Origin: Limivivens sp934393555
GTDB lineage: Bacteria; Bacillota; Clostridia; Lachnospirales; Lachnospiraceae
Assembly (NCBI GenBank): GCA_934393555.1
Contig: CAKRQP010000150.1
Location: 1-5,471 of the forward strand
Direction: 5' to 3'
Length of the DNA stretch: 5,471 bases
The notes beneath the pieces are model-generated. The model was not told the DNA's origin and searched no databases. It was given only the letters and a program-made list of their open reading frames with translations. A program made the translations under genes and the position numbers. Within the stretch, counting starts at the first letter, position 1, and every line of letters begins with the position of its first letter. This document shows, in pieces, positions 1 through 5,426 of the stretch.

Positions 1-437
1 TTTTTCCCGTGGTGGAGTTCGGTGTAGTGGTACATTTCATTCTTCAGGAACTCTTCCATCTGCTGCTGGTCTTCCTCCCGCACACAGCAACGCATCAATT
101 TATGAAGAATCGGGAAAAGTTCCTCTTTCACCAGAGCCCGGCTTTCCAGCAGAATCTTGCAGACAGCCAAAAGCTCCTTCGGTTCAAACTCACTTTTAAT
201 CTTTTTTTCCAAGCGGTAGCCGTTGATCTTCCGGTCGAAGATCACTTCCTGAATTTCGCCGGTCTCACTGGCCTGATCCTGGAGAAAACACTGAATATCC
301 GCAATATCCCTCTGGATTGTCCGTTCTGCAACCTGATACCGGATGCTTTCCCGCTCCTTATTCACGGTCTTCCCCTGCTGAAGCTGTGAAAGAATAGACA
401 GGACCCGGTAAGATTTATTATCCGACATTTTTTCCAT
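1..437 (-). CDS. WYL-type HTH transcriptional regulator, N-terminal part (runs off left edge)
   Basis: This is a partial gene: 145 codons are visible and the C-terminal part lies beyond the left edge. The protein begins MEKMSDNKSYRVLSILSQLQ. Residues 8-54 look like the winged helix-turn-helix of DeoR/YafY-like regulators, with VAERTIQRDIADIQ (36-49) as the recognition region and EVIFDRKINGYRLE (64-77) as the wing. Residues 83-145 fit the helical linker that precedes a WYL domain in this family, but the WYL domain itself is outside the window, so the assignment rests on the N-terminal half. Such proteins are cytoplasmic DNA-binding regulators whose WYL domain is thought to sense a ligand. The start is 437 or the in-frame ATG at 428; a TGA lies just upstream in frame, so no longer start is possible. 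A GAGG (448-451) lies 10 nt before the 437 start. It is transcribed divergently from the Xre gene at 700. The target genes are unknown. Confidence 0.82.
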   Translation of the reverse strand, partial: MEKMSDNKSYRVLSILSQLQQGKTVNKERESIRYQVAERTIQRDIADIQCFLQDQASETGEIQEVIFDRKINGYRLEKKIKSEFEPKELLAVCKILLESRALVKEELFPILHKLMRCCVREEDQQQMEEFLKNEMYHYTELHHGK

Positions 438-563
438 TTTCTGCTTGCCTCATTTTTCGTTCAAAATCGTATCATGCACATGGTCTCAAATATTCTCGCA
501 ATTAAGAATCTTTTTATCGTTTGTTTAGAATTTCCATTACTATTTTTCTAATATGTTTATAAA

Positions 564-591
564 ATTATAGCATAACACTTCTGATTTTCAA
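564..591 (-). promoter_or_regulatory. Extended -10 sigma-A-type promoter for the WYL regulator
   Basis: On the minus strand a TTGAAA -35 (586-591) is followed by a 16-bp spacer and a perfect TATAAT -10 (564-569). The spacer ends in TGC, giving the TGn extended -10 element. Transcription would start near 557 and leave a leader of about 120 nt before the ATG at 437. The match is good, but no start site has been measured. Confidence 0.6.
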
Positions 592-626
592 AGCAATTTT
601 TCTTTCGTAGTCTATTATAACAATAC

Positions 627-669
627 TTTAGTATTTAGTAAATATATCTTTTTACAGATACACTAAATA
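627..669. promoter_or_regulatory. Operator-like TTTAGTA repeats upstream of the Xre gene
   Basis: TTTAGTA occurs twice in tandem (627-633, 634-640). The overlapping 8-mer TATTTAGT (632-639) has an exact reverse complement, ACTAAATA, at 662-669, so the two arms are centred 30 bp apart, close to three helical turns. TACTTTAGTA (624-633) is itself a near palindrome. The cluster lies 30-75 bp before the Xre start codon, where an autoregulatory site is expected. AT-rich DNA produces such repeats by chance, so this is only a candidate. I find no well-spaced plus-strand promoter; TATAAC at 616-621 or 671-676 could be a -10, each without a good -35. Confidence 0.3.
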
Positions 670-699
670 ATATAACGCCAAAATTTAAGGAGGTTCTCT

Positions 700-981
700 A
701 TGTTCGGTGATGTCATAAAATCCCTGCGAGTTTCCCACAATATCAGCCAGGTACAGCTGGCCGGCGAGCTTCATGTATCCAAACAGACCATATCCAACTG
801 GGAAAACAATAATATTCTTCCTTCTATTGAAATGCTTGTAAAAATTGCAGCTTTTTTCTCTGTCAGTACGGATTACCTTCTTGAACTGGATCAGCGGAAA
901 TATATCGAAGTTTCCGGTCTCACCGATCAGGAACTGGCACATATCCAGCAGATCATTTCTGACATCTGTAAAAAAATATGA
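700..981 (+). CDS. Small Xre-family (HTH_3) transcriptional regulator
   Basis: This is a complete 93-residue protein. Residues 4-61 form a full HTH_3/Xre domain: FGDVIKSLRVSHNISQVQLA gives helices 1 and 2, SKQTISNWENN (27-37) gives the recognition helix with the family's typical W-E, and PSIEMLVKIAAFFSVSTDYLL gives helices 4 and 5. A short tail (70-93, GLTDQELAHIQQIISDICKK) is probably an amphipathic helix, perhaps for dimerisation; no sensor domain is attached. The start is well supported by AAGGAGG at 687-693, 6 nt before the ATG. It is expected to act in the cytoplasm as a DNA-binding repressor, possibly on its own promoter (repeats at 627-669). It is divergent from the WYL gene and convergent with the 61-residue gene, whose stop lies 3 bp away. 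Stand-alone Xre proteins of this size occur in phage, mobile and chromosomal settings; no phage genes are visible here. Confidence 0.9.
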   Translation: MFGDVIKSLRVSHNISQVQLAGELHVSKQTISNWENNNILPSIEMLVKIAAFFSVSTDYLLELDQRKYIEVSGLTDQELAHIQQIISDICKKI

Positions 982-984
982 TTT

Positions 985-1170
985 TTATGTTTGCCTATTG
1001 TCGATCAGTCCTTCTTCCAGCACGCGGATGGCGTATCGATAACCGTCCAGAAAAGCGTTTTTCTTATCCGCTTCCATTTTTTCCAGATAAAGCTTCAGAA
1101 AATCCTCTCCTTTTTCCGTGCTGATCAACGTATTTACCTTTTTCTGAAGCAGATCCCCGTTTTCTTTCAT
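985..1170 (-). CDS. Small protein of unknown function (61 residues)
   Basis: I do not recognise this protein. It is 61 residues, highly charged and apparently all helical, with no signal peptide, membrane segment or cysteine. It ends in a segment, KKNAFLDGYRYAIRVLEEGL (37-56), that resembles the C-terminal helix of several small uncharacterised Firmicute proteins (a general resemblance only). It is judged real because a strong purine-rich ribosome binding site is present: GGGAG at 1178-1182 lies 7 nt before the ATG, with a second AAGGAG at 1187-1192. The competing plus-strand frame has no such site. A weak -10 (TAAAAT, 1216-1221, minus strand) precedes it. It lies downstream of the terminator at 1265-1298, so it may be made from its own promoter or by read-through. 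It converges on the Xre gene with a 3-bp gap and no terminator between them. Confidence 0.65.
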   Translation of the reverse strand: MKENGDLLQKKVNTLISTEKGEDFLKLYLEKMEADKKNAFLDGYRYAIRVLEEGLIDNRQT

Positions 1171-1264
1171 AAGCGCTCTCCCTTTCTCCTTCTGCTGCTT
1201 ATCTGATCTGACTCCATTTTACACTTTCTTCTGGACACATTCTGTCATTCTATGAAATTGCATG

Positions 1265-1298
1265 AAAAAAGCTCATCAGCGTACCATAGCCAATGAGC
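1265..1298 (-). terminator. Rho-independent terminator of the AAA-ATPase-like gene
   Basis: Read on the minus strand, GCTCATTGGC (1289-1298) pairs with GCTGATGAGC (1271-1280). This gives a 10-bp stem with two adjacent wobble pairs and an 8-nt loop, followed at once by six T residues (1265-1270). It starts 7 nt past the stop codon of the 1306-3018 gene, the expected place for its terminator. Confidence 0.85.
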
Positions 1299-1305
1299 CA
1301 AAATG

Positions 1306-3018
1306 TTATTTTTCTTTTTGTTCTTCCACGATAACTTTGCATCGCTTTTTATAAAAAGCCACGCCATAAAACAGCAGGTCATGCCGACCGTCATTTTTCA
1401 GGTATTCCTCATACCTTCGATCTTTCATCTGTGCAATTGCTTTTTCACAGGCTTTATCCAGACCAGCTGCTTCCCTCGAATACTTGAGTTCAAAAATAAT
1501 TCCGCTATCCGGATTTTCTGTTTCCACAACAATATCAGCAAACCCTTCTCCAGCTTCTACGTTTGATTTCACCAGCCAGTCAGAATTTCCAGCCAAAAGA
1601 CCCACTAAAAAAGTATGATAGGAGTTCTCTTTTTCTGTTTCCGGCGCTTTTGTATCAAAAACACTGATGGAATTACTAAGTGTCCGATTCAAATATTTTT
1701 CTATCGACTCCGTATTTCCTTCTTCAACCGCAGTCCAGAAAGCTGTCAGCTGCCCTGTATTGCTCAGAACCGTATGGCTGAACCATTCCTGTATCTGAAG
1801 CTTATACACTTCTCTGACTTCTTTATTGGGGATAACCAGCTTATATGCTCCAAGTTCTGTTCTTCCGGTCTGAGTCAGATATCCCGTTGTAAACAAAACA
1901 CTCCATAAATTGTCAATGTGATTGTCGATCTCATCATAAGTAAGCTCCATCCGGACAGATTTTTCGATAGCCTCACCTGCAATCAGGCGTTCGATTTCAT
2001 CCCGCGTCGTTTTATTTGCTTTATCAATGAAGCGTTTCACAAGCTCATTGCCGCTGGTATTCAGCCAGTAAGACTGCGGCTGCGCTCCCGGCTCACCACA
2101 AAGTCTGTCCACATGGTTAATGACATCCCAGGGACAATAGATATCCGCATCACCAAAACGATAACCATCATACCATTCTTTCACTTCTTCCAGATGGTCT
2201 TCCAAATGATAAGCTTTCAAAAGCTCCCTGACGTTCTTTTCCGTAAAACCAAACTGCTCATCAAAACGGGAATCCGTGATAGAAAGAACCTTAAAATTAT
2301 TCAGCCCCGTAAAAATACTTTCTTTGGAAACGCGCAGACATCCGGTTAAAACAGCAAACTGTAAAAAACGGTTTGTTTTCAAAGCCTCGCCAAATAATGC
2401 ACGGATCAAAGCTGTCATTTCTCTGTAATAACCATGCTGATAAGCTTTGTCCAAAGGCACGTCATACTCATCGATCAGAATGATCGTTTTCTGTCCATAA
2501 TGCCGAAACAGCAATTCCGATAAAGTCTGTAAACCGGCTTCAAGACTGTCTTCATCCATCGAATATTTTCCATTGTACAACTGGGTCAGGGCACGATACC
2601 TTTCTTTTTCATTGTCTGTCAGTTTATCGCTGTCCTTCAGAAAATCAAACCGTTCTGCTTCCAGAGCAAGCAGTCTGACGAGCTTAGCCTTTGCTTTTTC
2701 AAATGTAAGTCCGTCCACGCCCTTCAATGAGAGAAATATAACTGGAAATTTTCCCAGATACTCTTCACAGAGCTGTTTGTTCTGAGAAATATAAAGGCCA
2801 TCAAACAACGTTCTGTCTGTCCCAATTTCAAAAAAACAGCGGAGCATGCTCATATTCAAAGTTTTTCCAAAGCGTCGGGGCCTGGTAAAGAGATTGACCT
2901 TTCCCCAGCTTTCAAGAAGCTGTTCGATCAGTTTCGTTTTATCAACATAGTAAAAACCAAGTCTGCGGATTTCCTGAAAATCTTCTATACCGACAGGTAA
3001 TTTCAATGATACCGCCAT
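1306..3018 (-). CDS. AAA-ATPase-like / PD-(D/E)XK nuclease-superfamily protein
   Basis: This 570-residue protein matches the family that joins an AAA-ATPase-like domain (PF09820 type) to a C-terminal PD-(D/E)XK domain (PF08011 type, formerly DUF1703). The N-terminus has the family signature GIEDFQEIRRLGFYYVDKT (10-28). The Walker A is the family's altered form RPRRFGKT (46-53) rather than GxxxxGKT, and the Walker B is TIILIDEYD (178-186). TGCLRVSKESIFTGLNN (225-241) is another conserved block. At the C-terminus D495 (GFADIVVE) and E510-L-K512 (IIFELKYS) form a D...ExK core, with Q530 as a possible fourth element; all look intact. The domain order and length are typical of a full-length member. 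Members are numerous in gut Clostridia and Bacteroidetes, but no function is established; ATP-driven nucleic-acid processing or a defence or mobile role is inference. The start at 3018 is chosen over a GTG or ATG further upstream because GGGAGGGG sits 5 nt before it. It has its own terminator and no operon partner. Confidence 0.9.
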   Translation of the reverse strand: MAVSLKLPVGIEDFQEIRRLGFYYVDKTKLIEQLLESWGKVNLFTRPRRFGKTLNMSMLRCFFEIGTDRTLFDGLYISQNKQLCEEYLGKFPVIFLSLKGVDGLTFEKAKAKLVRLLALEAERFDFLKDSDKLTDNEKERYRALTQLYNGKYSMDEDSLEAGLQTLSELLFRHYGQKTIILIDEYDVPLDKAYQHGYYREMTALIRALFGEALKTNRFLQFAVLTGCLRVSKESIFTGLNNFKVLSITDSRFDEQFGFTEKNVRELLKAYHLEDHLEEVKEWYDGYRFGDADIYCPWDVINHVDRLCGEPGAQPQSYWLNTSGNELVKRFIDKANKTTRDEIERLIAGEAIEKSVRMELTYDEIDNHIDNLWSVLFTTGYLTQTGRTELGAYKLVIPNKEVREVYKLQIQEWFSHTVLSNTGQLTAFWTAVEEGNTESIEKYLNRTLSNSISVFDTKAPETEKENSYHTFLVGLLAGNSDWLVKSNVEAGEGFADIVVETENPDSGIIFELKYSREAAGLDKACEKAIAQMKDRRYEEYLKNDGRHDLLFYGVAFYKKRCKVIVEEQKEK

Positions 3019-3023
3019 ATAAG

Positions 3024-3031
3024 CCCCTCCC
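3024..3031 (-). promoter_or_regulatory. Ribosome binding site that sets the ATPase-like gene start
   Basis: GGGAGGGG on the minus strand lies 5 nt before the ATG at 3018. The open frame extends 11 codons further upstream to 3051, but that start would place this site inside the coding region, and the extra residues are not part of the family signature. The 3018 start is therefore preferred. Confidence 0.75.
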
Positions 3032-3051
3032 TTCTGGTTCCGGTTTGGCAA

Positions 3052-3257
3052 ACTGTCTTTTTATGTATCATATCATTTTTGTGGGGAAAATTCTACAGAT
3101 TTTTAAACCATGCCAATAAACATTCTATTGTCCAGCCAATACCTCCATTGCCTACTGTAATAAAAAAAGGACCTCACCAAAGCCATGGACGCCATGAAAA
3201 AGACTCTGGATCCCGCCTGTCCCGCCTTCACTCTGATAGCAGAAAGCGGGGAAACTT
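3052..3257. other. Intergenic stretch with possible coding relics and a candidate promoter
   Basis: No intact gene is supported here. For the ATPase-like gene a minus-strand TTGGCA (3111-3116) and TAGAAT (3090-3095) could be a promoter, but the spacer is only 15 bp. Two short stretches read like protein without forming a gene. On the minus strand, 3164-3093 encodes FITVGNGGIGWTIECLLAWF followed by KNL and a stop, and it meets an upstream frame at a run of seven T residues. On the plus strand, 3164-3257 gives a frame containing DLTKAMDAMKKTLDPACPAF. Neither has a start with a ribosome binding site. They may be relics, a dispersed repeat, or chance. Confidence 0.35.
3221..3250. repeat. GC-rich hairpin downstream of the exported-protein gene
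   Basis: CCCGCCTTC (3221-3229) pairs with GAAAGCGGG (3242-3250) over 9 bp with one wobble and a 12-nt loop. It begins 7 nt after the minus-strand stop of the exported-protein gene. On the minus strand the next bases repeat AGGCGGGA, so a second pairing partner exists. No T-run follows directly; the nearest minus-strand T-run (3162-3168) is about 50 nt on. It may act as a transcript-end or stability structure rather than a standard intrinsic terminator. Confidence 0.45.
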
Positions 3258-3839
3258 TTATTCTTTGTCTGTGTTCTTAAAATCCTGCTCAGCCAGCTTT
3301 TCCAGAACCTCTCTGGCCGTGACTGACTCCACGTCTGTAGCCTTTCCGTCCTTATCCCTCACGATATGAAGGTAAACGCGGTCGGCTTTGGAACTATCCT
3401 GGGAAGACCAGGTGGAGAAGGAACCGTCATCATCCATAATGACATTGACGCTGTCGCCTTTCCAGGTATAAAGACCATCTTTATTATACTGGATCCCCAG
3501 TTTTTCGTATTCAGCGATGCGCTTCTGCTCCGCCTTAAAAAACTCCTCTTCATCCATGGTGCCTTCCTCGTCTCCGGTGACATAGGTGGACTCGCTCATT
3601 ACATAGGCATCTGACGTTTCGTCATCGACAGCCTCTCCTTCCTCCAAGTCATAGAGGTCGCTCGCTTCTGTCTGAAAAGCTTCGTCCTCCTCTGTGGTCG
3701 TCTCCACCTTCCCATTGTATACGGTGATATATTTTGTATTTCCGTCCTCATCCTCCACCGCATAAGTCTTTGCCTCCGCTCCCAGAGAGAAAGCTGCCAG
3801 GGTTCCCATTGCCACCAATACTGCTAATCTTTTCTTCAT
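3258..3839 (-). CDS. Exported highly acidic protein of unknown function
   Basis: This 193-residue protein has a clear Sec signal peptide: basic MKKR, hydrophobic LAVLVAMGTLAAFSLG, then AEA (21-23), a signal peptidase I site before K24. No lipobox cysteine is present and there is no cysteine anywhere in the protein, so it is probably released or loosely wall-associated. Residues 24-110 are very acidic (29 Asp/Glu against 6 Lys/Arg). The C-terminal half (about 111-175) looks like short beta strands joined by D-G turns at 121-122, 138-139 and 164-165, with another at 32-33; EF-hand-like metal binding cannot be claimed. The family is not recognised. It lies 63 bp after the kinase gene on the same strand, so it may be the third gene of the two-component operon and its target or accessory; this is inference. 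ATG 3839 is preferred over GTG 3848 because AGGAG is 10 nt before the ATG but only 1 nt before the GTG. Confidence 0.85.
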   Translation of the reverse strand: MKKRLAVLVAMGTLAAFSLGAEAKTYAVEDEDGNTKYITVYNGKVETTTEEDEAFQTEASDLYDLEEGEAVDDETSDAYVMSESTYVTGDEEGTMDEEEFFKAEQKRIAEYEKLGIQYNKDGLYTWKGDSVNVIMDDDGSFSTWSSQDSSKADRVYLHIVRDKDGKATDVESVTAREVLEKLAEQDFKNTDKE

Positions 3840-3849
3840 AAAAATCACG

Positions 3850-3854
3850 CTCCT
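3850..3854 (-). promoter_or_regulatory. Ribosome binding site of the exported acidic protein
   Basis: AGGAG on the minus strand is 10 nt before the ATG at 3839. The in-frame GTG at 3848 is only 1 nt from it and so is an unlikely start. The spacing to the ATG is at the long end of normal. Confidence 0.6.
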
Positions 3855-3868
3855 GTTTTTATTTTTTT

Positions 3869-3891
3869 CAGAAATGTTTTTCTCATTTCTG
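3869..3891. repeat. Perfect 8-bp inverted repeat between kinase and exported-protein genes
   Basis: CAGAAATG (3869-3876) and CATTTCTG (3884-3891) are exact reverse complements separated by 7 bp. The repeat starts 11 bp after the kinase stop and 29 bp before the start codon of the exported-protein gene. On the minus strand the hairpin is followed by A residues, not T, so it is not a standard terminator for the kinase. It could be an operator, an mRNA processing or stability element, or a partial translation control. Confidence 0.5.
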
Positions 3892-3902
3892 TTGTCCCTA
3901 TC

Positions 3903-5426
3903 TTAGCGCGTCTTTATGGTAGTTTCGGGGAGCGTGTGTGTGAATTGTGTGTGATTTTCCTTCAATCGGAACCAGAAACGGACGCCTCCGGCCGTGTTTT
4001 CCGTCCCGTAGGCCGCCCCGTGGGCATCCAGAATCATCCGGACAATGTAGAGCCCCAGGCCACTTCCTCCGGATTTGCGGTTGCGGGAATCTTCCACCCG
4101 GTAAAAGGCTTCAAAAAGCTTCGGCAGAGCTTCCTCCGGAATGAACGTCCCTTCATTTTCCAGCGAAAAGCCGTTTTCCTGAAAACAGACCGTCAGCTTC
4201 GCCCCTTTCGGAGAATAGCGGATCGCATTGGTGAGAAAGTTCCGGAAGACTTTTTTCATCCCTTCGGAATCCGCCAGCGCATAGGCATGCTCCGGAATCT
4301 CCCCGGTAAGCTCCATCTCTTTTTCCTCCAGAAGCTCCCAGACCTCTGCCGTCTCCTGCCGGAAAAGCTCCGCCAGATCCGTTTTCTTTCTCTCTGTTTT
4401 CCAGGCTCCGGTTCCCATGCGGGAAATCGTCAGGATTTCTTTTACCATGGTCTCCAGGGTTTCCGTCACCTCATAGGACCGCTGAAGATACCGCTCATGA
4501 TCCCGGTACTCCCCCACGCCCTCCAGCATGCCGCCGAGATGGCCTTTGAGGATCGTCACCGGCGTTTTCAGCTCATGGGAGGCCGCCGCGAAAAAGAGCT
4601 TCAGCTCCTCATTGGCAGAGCGAAGATCCGAGAGCGCGGTGGAAAGACTGTCGGAAAGCTCGTTTAGGTTCTTTGCCAGAACGCCGATCTCGTCTTTTCT
4701 CTTTTCCTCACAGTGTTCGCCAAAATCCAGAGCCGCCATCTTTCTCGACACCCGGCTTAAACGGAGAATTGGCCGTACCAGATACATGGAAGCCAGGATG
4801 GCGCAGAAAAAGGCGATGAGAAGAGTGATACCCAATACCATCGGAAAAATCCTTTTGACGATGGCTGCCGCCTGACTTACCGCCTCCATATCTCCCACTA
4901 CCAGGAGCGTGTAAGCTTTTCCGCCCACCGTAACCTTATAGCTTTTCACAGCAGAAGGATAGCTGGTGCTGAGAGTAAAATACCCCGCATCTGAAACCGT
5001 AACTCCGTAAGTGTCATCCCCCAGCTCCTCCGCAGCCTCGTCGCTGACGGCAATTCCGCTGAAGGTCACAAGCCCGTCTTCTTCCACAACCATACTTTCT
5101 TCACTTCCTGTACTCACCGTGTCTGCGACTTCCGTCTCGACCTCGGGAAAAACCTGATTTCCTTCCTTATCCAGCACTGTCACGGAAGCCTGATTGTTCC
5201 GCTCGAAAAACTCCAGAAAATTTTCCGCTTCCTCAATGGAAGCATAGGATTCCAGCTCTGTCTTCAGAGATTCCGAGACCGACGCCAGGTCTTTTTCCAG
5301 AGAATTTCGATAGGTTTTGGGCAGAAAAACGGCCACCGAAGCATAGGTGATCCCGCTGATGGCCAGCAAAAGAAACAACGTCAGAATAAAAATTTTCAGC
5401 GTCAGGCTACTTCTTAATCTTTTCAA
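3903..5426 (-). CDS. Two-component sensor histidine kinase
   Basis: This is a complete 507-residue membrane kinase. TM1 spans about 11-35 and TM2 about 193-217, enclosing an extracytoplasmic sensor of roughly 155 residues that I cannot assign to a named family. A HAMP linker follows (about 218-270, RPILRLSRVSRKMAALDF). The H box is ASHELKTPV with phosphoacceptor H284, the N box is FRNFLTNAIRYSP (N396, N400), the F box is LFEAFYRVED and the G2 box is GGSGLGL (453-459). The G1 box reads LENEGTFIP, with Asn where classical kinases have the DxG aspartate; NxG forms are known in some Firmicute kinases such as VanS types, so activity is likely. About 17 residues follow the catalytic core. The start is a TTG, forced because an in-frame TGA lies 7 codons upstream; an AGGAG is about 12 nt before it. 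It overlaps the response regulator by 20 bp, indicating translational coupling. The signal is unknown. Confidence 0.95.
   Translation of the reverse strand: MKRLRSSLTLKIFILTLFLLLAISGITYASVAVFLPKTYRNSLEKDLASVSESLKTELESYASIEEAENFLEFFERNNQASVTVLDKEGNQVFPEVETEVADTVSTGSEESMVVEEDGLVTFSGIAVSDEAAEELGDDTYGVTVSDAGYFTLSTSYPSAVKSYKVTVGGKAYTLLVVGDMEAVSQAAAIVKRIFPMVLGITLLIAFFCAILASMYLVRPILRLSRVSRKMAALDFGEHCEEKRKDEIGVLAKNLNELSDSLSTALSDLRSANEELKLFFAAASHELKTPVTILKGHLGGMLEGVGEYRDHERYLQRSYEVTETLETMVKEILTISRMGTGAWKTERKKTDLAELFRQETAEVWELLEEKEMELTGEIPEHAYALADSEGMKKVFRNFLTNAIRYSPKGAKLTVCFQENGFSLENEGTFIPEEALPKLFEAFYRVEDSRNRKSGGSGLGLYIVRMILDAHGAAYGTENTAGGVRFWFRLKENHTQFTHTLPETTIKTR

Noticed and set aside
9..389. 126-residue plus-strand open frame
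   Set aside because: The opposite strand encodes a recognisable regulator N-terminus with a HTH and wing. The plus frame gives a low-complexity Phe/Leu-rich translation.
700..1170. Toxin-antitoxin pair formed by the Xre protein and the 61-residue protein
   Set aside because: The genes are convergent rather than in one operon, and the small protein matches no toxin that I recognise.
1918..2349. 143-residue plus-strand open frame, with similar ones at 1303-1566, 1615-1908 and 2573-2785
   Set aside because: All are antisense to the ATPase-like gene, which has conserved motifs along its full length.
700..3018. Xre regulator plus ATPase/nuclease as a single defence operon
   Set aside because: The genes are on opposite strands, the ATPase-like gene has its own terminator, and nothing links their expression.
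3162..3250. Standard rho-independent terminator for the exported-protein gene
   Set aside because: The stable hairpin at 3221-3250 is not followed by T residues, and the T-run at 3162-3168 has no good stem directly before it on the minus strand.
3359..3614. Open frames overlapping the exported-protein gene on both strands
   Set aside because: They are shadows. The 3258-3839 frame has a signal peptide, a ribosome binding site and consistent composition.
3936..4667. 243-residue open frame on the plus strand
   Set aside because: It lies opposite the histidine kinase, whose frame has all catalytic motifs. The plus-strand translation has no recognisable domain and no ribosome binding site.
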